NCBI GenBank assembly: GCA_018398585.1 | Contig: JAGTTD010000012.1 | Span: forward strand, 18,671,036 to 18,735,035 | Length of the DNA stretch: 64,000 bases | Direction of reading: 5' to 3' | Source of the DNA: Simmondsia chinensis | Lineage: Eukaryota; Streptophyta; Magnoliopsida; Caryophyllales; Simmondsiaceae | Part shown: in pieces, positions 21,880-33,401 of the stretch | Layout: each line of letters starts with the position of its first letter | How positions within the stretch are numbered: the stretch's first letter is position 1 | Made by a program: the position numbers and the translations under genes | The notes under the pieces: model-generated | What the model saw: the letters and a program-made list of their open reading frames with translations, nothing else | Told to the model about the DNA's origin: nothing | Databases searched by the model: none

Positions 21880-22901
21880 TCTGCAAGAAGGACCATAAGT
21901 GGGTAGACCACTTATTTTCCATCTCAGTAGAACCAATTTAGGTTGGGAAAGAACTTCATCCTCCAATTCATAAGCAGATCAAAGACTATAGTGATCTGTT
22001 TGAGCAACCAAAAGGTCTTCCTCCCAAGAGATCTCTGGATCATGCTATACCATTGAAAGCCAACTCTGACCTAGTAAATTCAAGACCCTACAAGTATCCA
22101 CACGCACAGAAAAGTGAGATTGAAAAGTAGGTGGATGAGCCACTGAGAACTGAATTCATCAGACAGTCACACAGTCCATTTGCTTCTCCTGTTATACTAG
22201 TCCAGAAGAAGGATGGTTCATCGAGGATGTGTATGGACTACATACAGCTTAACTTCCTCACTATCAAAGGTAAGTTCCCAATTCCAATCATCGATGATCT
22301 TCTAGATGAATAAAATGGTTCCCACTCTTTTTCCAAGCTGGATTTGAGGCAGGGATATCATCAGACTCGAGTATTGGAGCAAGATGTTCATAAGACTGCC
22401 TTCAGAACTAATCATGGGAATTATGAGTTTGTGGTGATACCCTTTGGATTAACGAATGCTCTGGCCACATTTCAGGCCTTGATGAATTCGGTCTTCAAAC
22501 CCTTGTTAAGGAAGTTTGTCTTGATCTTCTTTGATGACATTTTGGTGTATAGTCCTTCACTGGATTTACATGTGGATCATCTTAGACAAGTGTTTGAGCT
22601 CATAAGGCAGCACAGGTTGTATGCTAAGCCATCTAAGTGTACTTTTGCTCAAGATAAGGTGGACTACTTGGGTCACATCATCTCCTCTGAGGGAGTAGCC
22701 ACTAATCCAGCCAAGATTAAGGCAATGAGACAATGGCTAACACCTGTTTCTCTTAAGCAATTGAGGGATTTTTTGGGGTTAACTGGTTATTACTGGAAGT
22801 TTGTAGCTGGATATGATATGACTGCTAAACCACTAACTGATCTCCTCAAGAAAGATCCTTCTAATGGTTTAAGAAAGCTCAGAAAGCATTTAAAAGATTG
22901 A
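21880..22901 (+). pseudogene. gypsy reverse transcriptase, stops present
   Basis: The upstream leader includes GLPPKRSLDHAIPLK and SRPYKYPHAQKSEIEK. The fingers read [20 protein letters not shown], with MDYIQLN for the usual DYR.LN. After a TAA near 22310 comes [13 protein letters not shown], then [20 protein letters not shown], and the catalytic box FFDDILVYS near 22528-22554. The thumb shows [18 protein letters not shown] and [18 protein letters not shown]. The catalytic Asp pair is intact, but the ORF is interrupted. Confidence 0.9.
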
Positions 22902-23340
22902 AGATGGCAATGTGTTCAGCTCCTATGCTTGTTATACCTGACTTTAGCATTTCCTTTACATTGGAGACAGATGCAAGTGGTACTTGAGTTGGGAATGTTC
23001 TTTCTCAAAGGAGAAGGCCAATCGCTTAGTTGAGTTAGGGCCGTAGCTCAAAACATATGAGTTTGTCCATTTATGAGAAGGAGTATGTAGCAGTTCTCCT
23101 GGCAGTGGAGGCATTACGTAGAAGGACATCATTTCGTTATTAGAACTGACCATCAAAGTCTGAAGTACTTACTAGAGCAAAATATTACTACAAGAGTGCA
23201 GTGAAGAGGTCTCATGAAGATGTTGGGACTTAATTATTCAATTGAGTATTTTAGGGATAGAGAAAACTTAGCTGCTAATGCTTCGTCACACAAGCAGGAT
23301 AGGACTGAACCAGCTTCATGTTCAGCTATCTCTGTAGCCC
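22902..23340 (+). pseudogene. RNase H remnant
   Basis: Readable across frameshifts: FTLETDASG near 22957 with GNVLSQ after a stop, YEKEYVAVLLAVEA at about 23075-23120, FVIRTDHQSLKYLLEQ near 23130-23175, and YSIEYFRDRENLAANA at 23235-23285, corresponding to Y.IEY..G..N..ADALSR. Confidence 0.8.
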
Positions 23341-23439
23341 TGCCTTCTTGGACGGATGAGGTGCATAAATCTTATGATGGTGATAGCTTTGCTCAGAAAT
23401 GTGTCACAGCTTTAGCATCAAGAACAGCTCTTTTGTTGC

Positions 23440-24310
23440 GGATTCTGATGTAACTGCTGCTAATGGAATTGTGAGACTTAAAGGGAAGGTGTACATTGGT
23501 TCTGTGACTGATTTGAGAAGGCAAATTGTGGTAGCTTCCCATGATTCAACTTGGGGAGGGTACTTTGGCATCGAAGGGACATACAAAGGGTGAGGCAATA
23601 CTTCCATTGACCCGGTATGAGAAGGGAAGTGGTGGAATTTGTTCAATCTTGTGGTGTTTGTTAGCATACTAAGTCCAGTCATATACACTCTCAAGGGTTG
23701 CTACAACCTTTACCCATTCCAGATAGAGCATGGCAACAAATAAATATGAATTTTATTGAGGGATTGCCCAAGTCTGAACGGAAGGAGGTAATTTGGGTGG
23801 TAATGGATAGGTTCACCAAGTTTGGACACTCCCTAGCTTTAAGTAATCCAATTTCAGCTAAAAAACTTGCCAAGTTGTTCTTGGACAACATCTAAAAGCT
23901 TCATGGGTTGTCTTAATCCATCATTTTTTATTGAGATAGGTTGTTTACAAGCCATTTCTGGCGTGAGTTTTTTCTGCTGTTGGGATCTTCATTGGCTTTG
24001 AGCTCTTCTTGTCACCCATAAACTAACGGGAAAATGGAGAGAGTAAATCAATGCTTGGAGCAATACTTGAGGAGCATGAATTTCAGATCCCAAGCAATGG
24101 CATAGGTGGCTATCTTTAGCTGAATTCTGGTATAATTCCCATGCTCATTCTACTTTGGGAACATTTCCATTCAAGGCTCTTTATGGCTACAATCCTCCAT
24201 CTCCAATGATGATACAAGGAGCTGCTTCTTCTGTTAGTGAAGTAAATGATTTGCTGGTTCAAAGAAAGTAACTGGTGTAGCAGCTAAGGGATAATTTGCA
24301 ATTCGCATAG
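23440..24310 (+). pseudogene. integrase zinc finger and DDE core, with stops
   Basis: The HHCC-like region runs from ASHDSTWGGYFGIEGTY (His expected twice; one present) to FVQSCGVC, where a TAG follows. The core shows PDRAWQQINMNFIEGLPKS (normally W..ISMDFI.GLP; the first catalytic D is N here), VIWVVMDRFTKFGHS, FWREFF and NGKMERVNQCLEQYLR, which holds the catalytic E. Stops near 23893, 23932 and beyond. Confidence 0.85.
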
Positions 24311-24316
24311 GCTAGA

Positions 24317-24751
24317 ATGGAATTCTATGCTGACAGGAAGAGGATTGATAAGTCTTTTCAAGTGGGAGATCTCATTTATTTGAAGTTGCAACAATATAGG
24401 CAAGCCAATGTAGTTTTCTGCAAGAATGTGAAGCTTAGTGCTCGTTATTTTAGACCTTACAAGGTGTTGGAGAAAGTGGGAAATGTAGCTTATCGGTTGG
24501 AGCTGCCACCAAACTCTTTTGTGCATCTTGTTTTCCATGTATCTCTTTTGAAGCAACACATTGCAGATGGTAAGATTAGCTCAAAGTCACCTCCAGAGAT
24601 ATTAGCATATGGGGGACTCAAGCAGAAACCAGCAGCCATATTGGGTTCAAGGGAAGTTCAGAAGCAGAGCAATCAAGTTAAGGAAGTATTGGTGCTTTGG
24701 ACTAATTTGGACCGTGAAGCTGCTACTTGGGAGAGGCTGAGTTTCATCTAG
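24317..24751 (+). pseudogene. integrase C-terminus with chromodomain-like tail
   Basis: A 144-codon open frame. FQVGDLIYLKLQQYRQ, LSARYFRPYKVLEKVGNVAY and HLVFHVSLLKQHI are the conserved gypsy integrase C-terminal blocks. PPEILAYGG, then AAILGSREVQKQ, KEVLVLWTNLDREAATWERL matches the short chromodomain of plant chromoviruses (V.VLV.W.......ATWE). It is in frame to its stop but separated from the rest of pol by stops. Confidence 0.85.
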
Positions 24752-24790
24752 AGCCAATTTTCATTCCTTTATTCTTAAGACAAGAATGCT

Positions 24791-24805
24791 GTTAAGGAGG
24801 GAGTA
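24791..24805 (+). promoter_or_regulatory. polypurine tract of the chromovirus
   Basis: gttaaggagggagta lies directly before the 3' LTR. Confidence 0.75.
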
Positions 24806-24806
24806 T

Positions 24807-25169
24807 TGTCATGATTCAAGATTAGAGGAAGTAAATGTAGTGGCAGTTCTTGTAATATTCAAATAAGTTCTTGGTAGGAAAAGCTTAGAAGTATGGCCTT
24901 AGTAGTTATGTTAGTTAGTTTCATTTTATTGTCAAATATTTTAGGTTCCACGAACTTAATTAGCTTGTAATATAAAGATTTGGATTGTATTGTAAGAAGA
25001 CTCATTGATGAATGATAATGATCTAATTCTTCTTCTCTCAACCCTAACTCTCTCTACTTCTCATCTATATTCTCTAATTTTCATCTTAATCTCTGATTCT
25101 CTTCTCATCTCTACTCTAATTCTACATCTATCCTAGGTTATGATTCAAGATTGATCTTGAATCATGACA
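24807..25169 (+). repeat. 3' LTR of the chromovirus, with inverted ends
   Basis: It begins TGTCATGATTCAAG and ends with the exact reverse complement CTTGAATCATGACA. Near the end a further copy of the start word forms a perfect hairpin, TGATTCAAGAT/ATCTTGAATCA, at 25141-25164. Confidence 0.85.
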
Positions 25170-25183
25170 GACACTAGTCCTAG

Positions 25184-26132
25184 GTTTGAGCAATATAAGT
25201 CTCAAGCTTTAGTTAGCAAGTGAATAAAACAATTCGCATAACTAAAAGAAGCCATTAATAAGGTGAAAGGAAAAGTAAAGAATTGACCGACCAATTGCCA
25301 TTTTGTGGAGAATCCACTTCCGTAACTCATTTATGCCCCCATAGAGGTACAATGGAATGAACAGCACTCCGACCCTAGGGTTAACACGGCATCCACCTCA
25401 GCAATGTACTCCGGGAAGATGGGTTGGAGTATGCCCCAACTTACTCAATAATGGAGGAGAGAATTATTTTGAGAGAGTGAGAGGAAAACAGAGAAGAAGA
25501 AGATGATTTCTGGAGAAAATTGTCTGTTCAATGGCCCACCAAGGCAAGGCATTTATAGAAGAAAATACTTGCAAGTTAAGGAAAAGATCATGGCCTGGGA
25601 ATCCGGCTATAATAAGGAAAATGGTGGATATGGAAGAGGCTAAAAATTTGGCTTCAGTTAAGCACAAAATTAGTTAAAGAGAGAGAATTGACATGGTCAA
25701 AACAAGTACTCAAGCTCGAGCTTGTAGCCTCGAGACAAGTCACATAGCAATACCTCTAGCTAGAGGCCTCGAGGTCCACTCAGGATGGACAACTCAAGTT
25801 CAAGCAAAAGACCTCAAGCATTACCCAAGACAAAGACTCACCTCGAGTTGGTTTACGACAACTTAAACAAAGACAATGTCATAAAATAAAAGTCTGGGTT
25901 AGAAAAAGTCCACAGCACACCACACCGGGACGCGCCAGTCGGCTCGACATGGCGGGGGGAGCACACGCATGTGTGGTTCACAATACACACTCGAGGGCCC
26001 TCAAGACTTTACCAAGTACAATAACAAGAGGATATATATAAATTAGACTCTCCTCCTCTAGATTTTCTATGTGGGATTGAGGGGTTTTTATAAGACATCA
26101 AAATCGAAACACACTGCCCCAAAATTCTAACA
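25184..26132 (-). repeat. copia left LTR, second segment
   Basis: Collinear with about 29760-30718. It holds a cluster of palindromes rich in ctcgag (about 25711-25766). On the minus strand a TATAAAA box (26085-26092) lies about 40 bp inside the LTR start, a plausible promoter element. Open frames at 25464-25667 are chance LTR frames. Confidence 0.75.
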
Positions 26133-27639
26133 ATCCCCCACATGGTTCAATTTTGAGAAAGGAAGGAAAGAAAGAATGTTATTGAGCAATGAGACCCACA
26201 CTTGACGATGCTATTGTCTTTTGGACTTGAAATAGCACCTAGCGACTAAGTATGTCCCACAACCACACATTGGTGAACGATCACGAGCAGGCATTATGAA
26301 GAGCTTACCTAACCACTTCATGAGGTTCTCGAGGCTGAAACACACTCCAAAAATAAGACGTATTAGGTCCCTCAAAATAATCTGAAACATGGTATCGGAC
26401 TGCTCTAGAGAGTAAGCCCTTACTCTTGACAGGAGGACTTTCTACCCCCATAACCCCGTAGGTGAGTCCATCAAGTACGCTGCCCTGCACCACCATAAAT
26501 TAAGAGCCTTAGGCTCGTCCTCATATCATGGCAGTAATGGTGTGTCCATTAGTGTGCTGCCCCACACCACCACAAAGGGCTATGGACGATATTAAGAGCT
26601 TTAAGCTCAACCTCCATCACGGTAGATTTAGCAAATCCTAGAGCCACTCATACAGCAAACATGGGAAGGGTTCGAGTGGCTATCACAAAGTTCCCGGTCT
26701 CTAACTTCATTTGATCCATTGAAAATAAGAGTAACTCCCGAGACAAATATCTGCCAGGATTAGGACACACATAGGGACTTTAGACCCATTCCCTCTGCTG
26801 TTTCACGTCTCGCCTTCTTTAAAGGCCATATAGACGTTTTCATGCTCTAACAAGTGCATACTTTCGCCTTCATAAAGACCTTTTAATTAGAGGATCTGCC
26901 AGGTAGTCTCACTCCTTGGCAAGCTCGAGTTAGATAGCGTGTCTTTCAACACCATGGCCAGGGCAACATGCCCTTAACTTGCCAAACCTATCAGGTGTGA
27001 GTGCCCACACCATCCTTCATGGACAATGGGTAAGTTAGTATCAAGCTCAACCCTCACAATGGCATTACGGCATTGATCATAAAGCAAAGCAGTACTTATG
27101 TTGGCCATTGCCAACATCAATCAGAAGTTGCTTTTACGCTCACATTGAGACATCTACAACGAGTTGTTAAACAACCATCAACATATCCTGCCAACTTCAA
27201 CAATAGTGAGCATAAAACAATAGTAGAGCACATATCATATTAATAAATCACATCTCCCACCTTAAGTACACACATAGTGTACACACAGTTGGAAAAAACA
27301 TTTTTATACCACAAAATATTAGTTTCACATACCATCACAAGAGTGAACATTAGCATCTCAACTCAATTGGACCATCACCAGTTATTTTACATAGGACCAT
27401 AATCCACAAAGTGCCTTTTATTATTCAAATTAAGGCAAACCATGCATCATAGGGGGGTTCTCGAGCCAAGTGCTAGTATCATCAAACTATCCGCACTAAC
27501 TTTAGACAATCATCACAATAGTATTTTCATGAGCTAGCAATAGCTAATGTGCATTAGTGGAACCACAATAATCACAAGAAATTATGGTCAATCAGTATAT
27601 CACATCGGCTCTCGGGTGATCAACAAAACCCCTATAATG
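26133..27639 (-). other. copia internal region, 3' non-coding and unreadable sequence
   Basis: Next to the left LTR the minus strand has the PPT ATGTGGGGGATTG. Beyond it I can recognise no domain. The short frame at 26305-26496 is not supported. Confidence 0.5.
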
Positions 27640-28260
27640 GAATGATTCACACTACGATCCTAAGCCATTTAAATATTCCACCTGCCAACTCAAACTCTAT
27701 AGTCAATTCAATAGTGCAGGTTTGAGAGGGGAATCCCATAATGCAACACTACTAACAAGCTTAAACATATAGCCATTAGTAGAGTGGTTCTCATCAATAA
27801 CACACACCCAACTAGCATCACAATATCCTTTTAACACAATAGGGAGTCGACCTTAGCGTAAAACTCAATCTATAGTATTTCACTAGTACCTTAACAGTTT
27901 GATTAAAGAACCTCAATGCTTATCATTTGGATCAAGGTATATAGAATAGATCTACCAATGACATATGATATATTAAGACGAGTGTTGTTCATTAACCCAT
28001 AGCGCTATTTAACATCTTAGCGTATTTAGCTTGTGATAATATCACCTTTTCTCCTTTTCAAATGAACACTTAGGGATATGTAGAATATCATCCAGGTGAC
28101 CAGACCCTCTGAGGACTTTTTCACATAGTCAAGAGTTAAACCTCTCAGGGGTTCTAGTGATTTTCATACCAAATATCACATTGGCCTTACATTGGTCTTT
28201 CATATCAAGAATAAACCTAAGGAATTTATAGCATTTGCTTCATTCACATTCGTGCTAAAA
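27640..28260 (-). pseudogene. copia reverse transcriptase end and RNase H, heavily decayed
   Basis: Minus-strand fragments read FILDMKDQCKANVIFGMKI (family: FDMKDLG.A.ILGI.I), then YAKMLNSAMG near 27990-28015, and in the RNase H part KGYCDASWVCVID followed by NHSTNGYMFKLVSSVALWDS (family: GY.DADWA.....STSGY.F.L....ISW.S). Stops and frameshifts throughout. Confidence 0.75.
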
Positions 28261-29536
28261 TTAAGCATCTCATCAACATGATTATTCACACATTCAAACA
28301 TCATCATAAACAAATTCATACATAACTAAAAATAATCAAATTAGATGCCACTATATATGGGTTTGATAAAGATCACATGGGGAGTTTCAAATATATCAAC
28401 TTTATTTCCAATTTTGGAACCTCAGAACCCCTAAAGTTGTTCTATAAAAGTTTCTCCCTTAATATCATAATTTAGTATTTTTTTTTTTTTTTGTTTTGTA
28501 TCAACCCTTCGGGAGGCTCGGTGGCATCCACTCATAATTTGAATCTGACTCATTATTAATGAACTCTTTCAAAACGGGTGCATTTATGTTTTCATAATAT
28601 CATCAAGGTATTTTAGGATTTTCCTCTATCATGAAAGGGCTAGTGACATGATTATTAGGATCAAAATAGTCGGCAAACATATATTCAAGAAGACCTACTT
28701 TGGCTAGACACCCCCACATTTAAATAGAAAAGAGATTTAGGATCATGTTCCGTACATAGGTCATAAATGGTTTCATCTAGCCTTTACAGGCATCCCTTTT
28801 GAATGAGTAGTATTCATAATAGGGCTTCCCTATGACCCCGAGGGTAGCGTCGAGCTAAAAGATATCATATCCTCAAACATTTATTTTCCTCACAATCTCG
28901 CTCGAGGAAGGTGATGTCATATTCAACTCTTTCATTTGACTTAATCCCTTTGATTTATAGTCTATAATTTTAAACTTTAGTTTTATTTTTGAGAAACTTC
29001 TCAATAGCCTTATCTTTGAATCTTCAAATGATGTACTTTTTTTTATCTCGATTAGTTATCGAAAAAAACGTGATATAACACCTTTTTACCACCTATACTC
29101 ATGGTGCTCTTAAAGGCCATTCAAGTTACTAAGAATGAATTCAAAAGGGTTATTAGTTCTCTCATTGAAGCCTATCAAGCCATAAATCTGACCATTTGTA
29201 ATTATTACTAGAGGTTCAACCTGTTTTATTCACTTTAGCACAATTTAATATATTTCGCTGACTTACCAAAAAAAAAAACAATTTAATATAAAGAATGTAT
29301 ATTCCTTCACAAATTCAATATACTTTGTTAAAATCATCGTTTGACCCTTCAAACGCTTTATTATTTAGAAGCGCAAAATGGACTACAAATTTCCTTGGGA
29401 AGGATATCATCTAGTCCAACCATATATTACAAAATTTTATTTTTCTTTCATCTTGAAAGATCTAGTAACATATCGAGGCTAAAGAAATCAACATTAATTT
29501 TGATATGATTGCCCATTATACATAAACCACTTAGAT
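28261..29536 (-). other. copia internal region, no domain readable
   Basis: No integrase or gag motif could be read on either strand. It contains the small LINE-tail insertion at 29253-29277. The expected PBS next to the 5' LTR (minus strand: atctaagtggtttatg) is not recognisable. Confidence 0.45.
29253..29277 (+). mobile_element. second minimal LINE-tail insertion with 13-bp target duplication
   Basis: Twenty-five bases, tttcgctgacttacc followed by a run of A, lie between two identical copies of acaatttaatata at 29240-29252 and 29278-29290. Same signature as 4892-4910 but a different tail word. Confidence 0.65.
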
Positions 29537-30718
29537 TGTTGGAAAATACGGGGATAATGAGGAATCACAATATGAACCTAGGATAAACATAGGAACTCAA
29601 GATGCTTAAATTGAATTTAAGTGAGGAATATACTGACCTTAGAATAGATACAATCTTGACATGAATGACTTTTATCTCATAGTATTCAATCTCAAACTTA
29701 ATACATAATCGAACTCATATTCAAAAGAATTAGACTTGAGATAAACAAAAATGATCCCAAGTTTGAGCAATATAAGTCTCAAGCTTTAGTTAGCAAGTAA
29801 ATAAAACAATTGACATAACTAAAAGAAGGCATTAATAAGAAGAAAGATAGAGTAAAGAATTGACAAAAAAATTGTTGCGCCGTGAAGAATCCACTGCTCT
29901 AAATCGTTTATACCACCACAAAGGTACAATTGGATGAATAACACTCCAACCCCAAGGTTAACATAGCACCCACCTCAGCAGTGTACTCTGGGGAGATGGG
30001 TTGGAGTACGCTCCAACTTGCTCAGTAACGGAAGAGAGAAAAACAAAGAAGAACAAGATGATTTCTAGAGAAAACTGTGTGTTCAATGACCCACCAAGGC
30101 AAGGCATTTATAGAAGAAAATACTTGCAGGTTGAGGAAAAGATCATGGCCTTAGAATTTGGCTATAATAAGGAAAGTGGCAGGTATAGAAGAGCCGAAAA
30201 ATATGGCTTCAATTAAGGAAAAATCGGTTAGAGAAAACAACGGGAATTGACGCGGTCAAAACGCATACTCGAGCTCGATCTTGTAGCCTCAAGCCTCACG
30301 ATAAGTCACATAGCGATACCTCGAGCTAGTAGCCTTGAGGTCCACGCAGGATGGACAAATCAAGCTCGAGCCAAAGGCCTCGCGCACTACCCAGGACAAA
30401 GACTTCACCTCGAGTTGGATTACAACAACTTAAACAAAGACAATGTTCATAAAAATAAAAGTCCGGGTTAGAAAAATTCCACACCATAACTCCACAGCCA
30501 GTGAGGTGAGGCGAGGCGGGGCGGCACCCTGCGTGTGTGATTCACAAAACCCACTCTAGGCCCCTTAAGACTTTACCTAGTACAATAAAAAGGGGATATA
30601 TATATATATATATATACACACACACGCGCTAGACTTTTCTCCTCTAGATTTTCTATGTGGGATTAAGGGGTTTTCACAAGACATCAAAATTGAAGCATAC
30701 TATCCTCAAATTCCAACA
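29537..30718 (-). repeat. copia right LTR (5' LTR of the minus-strand element)
   Basis: 1182 bp. TGTTGG to CCAACA. Compared with the other copy it has lost the TATAAAA word (minus strand reads CTTGTGAAAAC) and most of the ctcgag palindromes. A TA/CA microsatellite lies at 30598-30625. Open frames 30001-30216 and 30247-30471 are chance LTR frames. Confidence 0.75.
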
Positions 30719-31252
30719 GTTATTTGTGTTTATCTACCAAAAATTATCAAAAAGATATGAATATTAATAATTATATGAGAATTATGGATTCTTCAAAACT
30801 AGTTTTCATTATCAGAAGAAATCATTACAAATTTACAATCAAACCTAGAAAAGAATCATAAATATGAACTAATTTGGATGGTGCTTTAGTCATGAAATAT
30901 AAGAAATAATATTATTGAATAAATAAATAATGGTACAAGCATCCCTATATATAGGAACAGGGAAAATATAGGAAAAAGGTAAAAACCCTAGGTGACATCA
31001 CAAGTCCTCTAATACGCCCCCTCAATCTAGACGAGGGGTACCACTTATAGATTGGCCTCGAGGGAGAGAAAGGATTAGTGGACGACAATCTGTTGGGTAG
31101 TGGGAGTGTATCAGCTTTCATAACTCTCTCTCTAACGTAATGGTGGTCCAAAGCAGCATGCTTACTACAGTCATTGGAGATGGGATTAACTGCACGGTAG
31201 GAGACGAACACATTGTAACAACAAACAATGATAGGGCCCAAATCGCAAATAC

Positions 31253-31500
31253 TCAAATCTCGCATGAGCTAATGAATCCAATCACTCTAAGCAACACTTG
31301 AGCCATAGCTTTGTACTTGAACTTAGATGTGGATTTAGCAATAGTGGCCTGCTTTTTAGCCCACCGTGAGATGAGATTTGGCCCAAGGAGAGAGCATATG
31401 TAGTTGTAGAGCGGCGAGTGTCTAGACAACCACTCCAATTAGCATTAGCAAAAGCCATGTGCAGGACCCATGAAGGATCAATGGATAATGATTGGTGGTG
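31253..31500 (-). pseudogene. copia RNase H remnant
   Basis: Two overlapping frames together carry the domain: FANANWSGCLDTRRSTTTY (family: DADWAGC.DTRRSTSGY), then after a frameshift LLGPNLISRWAKKQATIAKS (family: LG.NLISW.AKKQ..VA.SS). A MITE separates it from the RT. Confidence 0.85.
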
Positions 31501-31521
31501 TTTTTGAAGTATCATAGGACC

Positions 31522-32059
31522 TAGGGATGGCAATGACATAGGTAAAAAGCCTGTTGCCTGCTGTAGGTGAGGTGGGTAGCGGGTCAGGATTAGGTGTACC
31601 CACCCCATACTTGCCATGAGTATGGGGCGAGTACAGGTATAGTGTTGTATCTGCCCCACCCTGCTCCACTCCCTACCCCCCATACCTGCTTCATTTTTTA
31701 TTTAATTAACTTTCAGATAAAAAATACAAAGTTAAATTCAACTACCTAAATTATTTATTAATATTATAAAAAAAATATAATTGATTTTGTAAGAATAGTA
31801 TTAAATAATTAATATAGGCACATATGAATAATCATTTTGTACTCATATTAGGGCAGGTATGTGGCAAGTAATCGATACTCGTTGAATAACAGTGGGCGAT
31901 GGGGGGGTATGGGTATGGATTTTGCCTACTGGGGTAAGTATGGGTATCCACTTCATACATATGGCGAATAATGGGGCGGGTATGGGTATGGATCTGGATG
32001 GTGGAAACAGGTACAGAGGAGGCAACCCCAATACCCGCCCCGCCCCATTGCCATACTTA
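31522..32059. mobile_element. hAT-type MITE, copy 1
   Basis: The left end reads TAGGGATGGCAATGACATAG; the right end read inward is TAAGTATGGCAATGGGGCGG. The interior shares the word aagaatagtattaaataatt and surrounding AT-rich sequence with 39516-40023. GC-rich gggtatggg words cluster at both ends. Flanks ataggacc and gtaaccta do not match well. Open frames here (31843-32031, 31892-32077) are chance. Confidence 0.75.
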
Positions 32060-32299
32060 GTAACCTATCAATTCTAGACTTAAGAGTGTGCATAAACTAA
32101 AGAGAAAAGTTTAACAACATAGCAAATATCAGGATGTATCATGGTTGGATATTATAGAGCCCCTACCACATCCTATACTCGTTAGGATAAGTAAGAAGCT
32201 TACCTTCAATGAATCCTTATTTAGTTTAGCATTGTGCATGTTGTGTTTGTGCATGTTGTGTTTGGTTAAAGGTTTAATGGTGTACTAGTGTTGAGATAG

Positions 32300-33019
32300 A
32301 AAAAGGCCATTGGTACAGTTTGCTTCAATAACTAAGTAGTGTTAGGGTTCAAGGTTTTTCATTGCAAATTATGTTGAGATAGTGCAAGGGAAGCTGTAAA
32401 GAAAGAAAGGATTAGTACCGGTACGGATGATATCATTAATATAAAGTAAAAGGAAAATGATACCATCCGAGAAGTAGTGCTAGAATAAAGAGGGATTAAC
32501 CCTATTGCAAACGAACCCAATGTTATAGAGAAAGTTATTAAAATGCTGGAACCATGCTCTGGACGCTTGCTTGAGGCCATATAAGGCCTTGCGCAGGCAA
32601 TACACATGCGTGGGGTGCTTGGGATGTATGAATCATTGAGGTTGTTACATGTAAACTTCTTTGTTTAAGAAACCATGTAGGAATGCATGTTTAACATCTA
32701 ATTGCTTAATGGGATAGACATTCATGAGAGCAAGCAAACGTAGGAAGCAGATGATGAAAGGTTTGGCAACTGGACTCAAAGTTTCCTTCAAGTCAATACC
32801 CTCACGATCACAACAATGAAAACTTTGGGCGACTAACTGGGCTTGGAACCGGCCGACTGAACCATCTGTCTTATATTTCACACAACATTTCCATGTGTTA
32901 CCTACAAAGTTTTTATTTGAGTTGTAGGGGATAAGATCTCGAGTATGATTTTTAATAAAAGCATTAAATCCGCCATTATTTCTTGCCATTTGGTGTTCTT
33001 TATGACCTATGAATAACAA
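32300..33019 (-). pseudogene. copia reverse transcriptase, frame-shifted
   Basis: The 32645-33019 frame shows NKNFVGNTWKCCVKYKTDGS (family: N.VG.KWV.K.K..GS), RFQAQLVAQSFHCCDREGID, ETLSPVAKPFIICFLRLLAL and IKQLDVKHAFLHGFLNKEVY (family: QLDV..AFLHG.L.E.VYM). Downstream in another frame come CLRKALYGLK-like sequence near 32570-32600 and the YVDD-type box as YINDIIRTGT near 32410-32440. Stops interrupt it. Confidence 0.85.
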
Positions 33020-33401
33020 GTTAGTTCTTTACGGCCTAAGACAGCTAGGGACACAGAAGTTAGGCAGAATCTCAGGACGAGGTTGCATAACGAAGATGTA
33101 ACAATGCCATCGATTAGGGACAGACATCTAGTGGGTAGATCCGCATGGAAGAACAGGCACTGATAAGGGAATGACATCGATCGATGGGAAAGTTATAGGG
33201 GGATGGTATGTCGCAAGGTTGTGGGGTGACACCCATGGTCGGAGATGTTGCCCGTGTGATGGCCCTCACAGTGGTGTCTGGTGGCAAGGTTATGGGGGAA
33301 GCCAATATAGCGGCTGACCGAGAAAGGGACTCAAGGTACATACACGAGTTAAGCGAAAGGAACAAGACGAGAAAGGCAGGGAGGGGGGGACAACCGGTCT
33401 A

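Larger units (their letters stand above)
19728..25169 (+). mobile_element. Ty3/gypsy chromovirus, complete layout but defective
   Basis: The order on the plus strand is LTR, PBS, gag, protease, RT, RNase H, integrase with a C-terminal chromodomain-like segment, PPT, LTR. The 340-bp and 363-bp LTRs differ at many positions, so the insertion is not recent. Nearly every domain carries one or more stops. The integrase C-terminal chromodomain-like tail marks it as a chromovirus; the sublineage cannot be fixed by eye. No clear 5-bp duplication was found (gacac on the right, no match on the left). Confidence 0.9.
18134..30718 (-). mobile_element. decayed Ty1/copia retrotransposon with long, interrupted LTRs
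   Basis: Two copies of an LTR starting TGTTGG and ending TTCTAACA or TTCCAACA lie at 18134-26132 (split by insertions) and 29537-30718. Flanks are cttat on the left and gttat on the right, a near-perfect 5-bp duplication. On the minus strand the polypurine tract ATGTGGGGGATTG precedes the left LTR, so the element points leftwards. Copia RT and RNase H remnants lie at about 27640-28260. Many stops; inactive. Confidence 0.75.

Noticed and set aside
32359..32607. Hydrophobic minus-strand frame resembling a membrane protein
   Set aside because: The neighbouring frame carries copia RT motifs (YGLK and YxDD-like box); the hydrophobic frame is a shadow.
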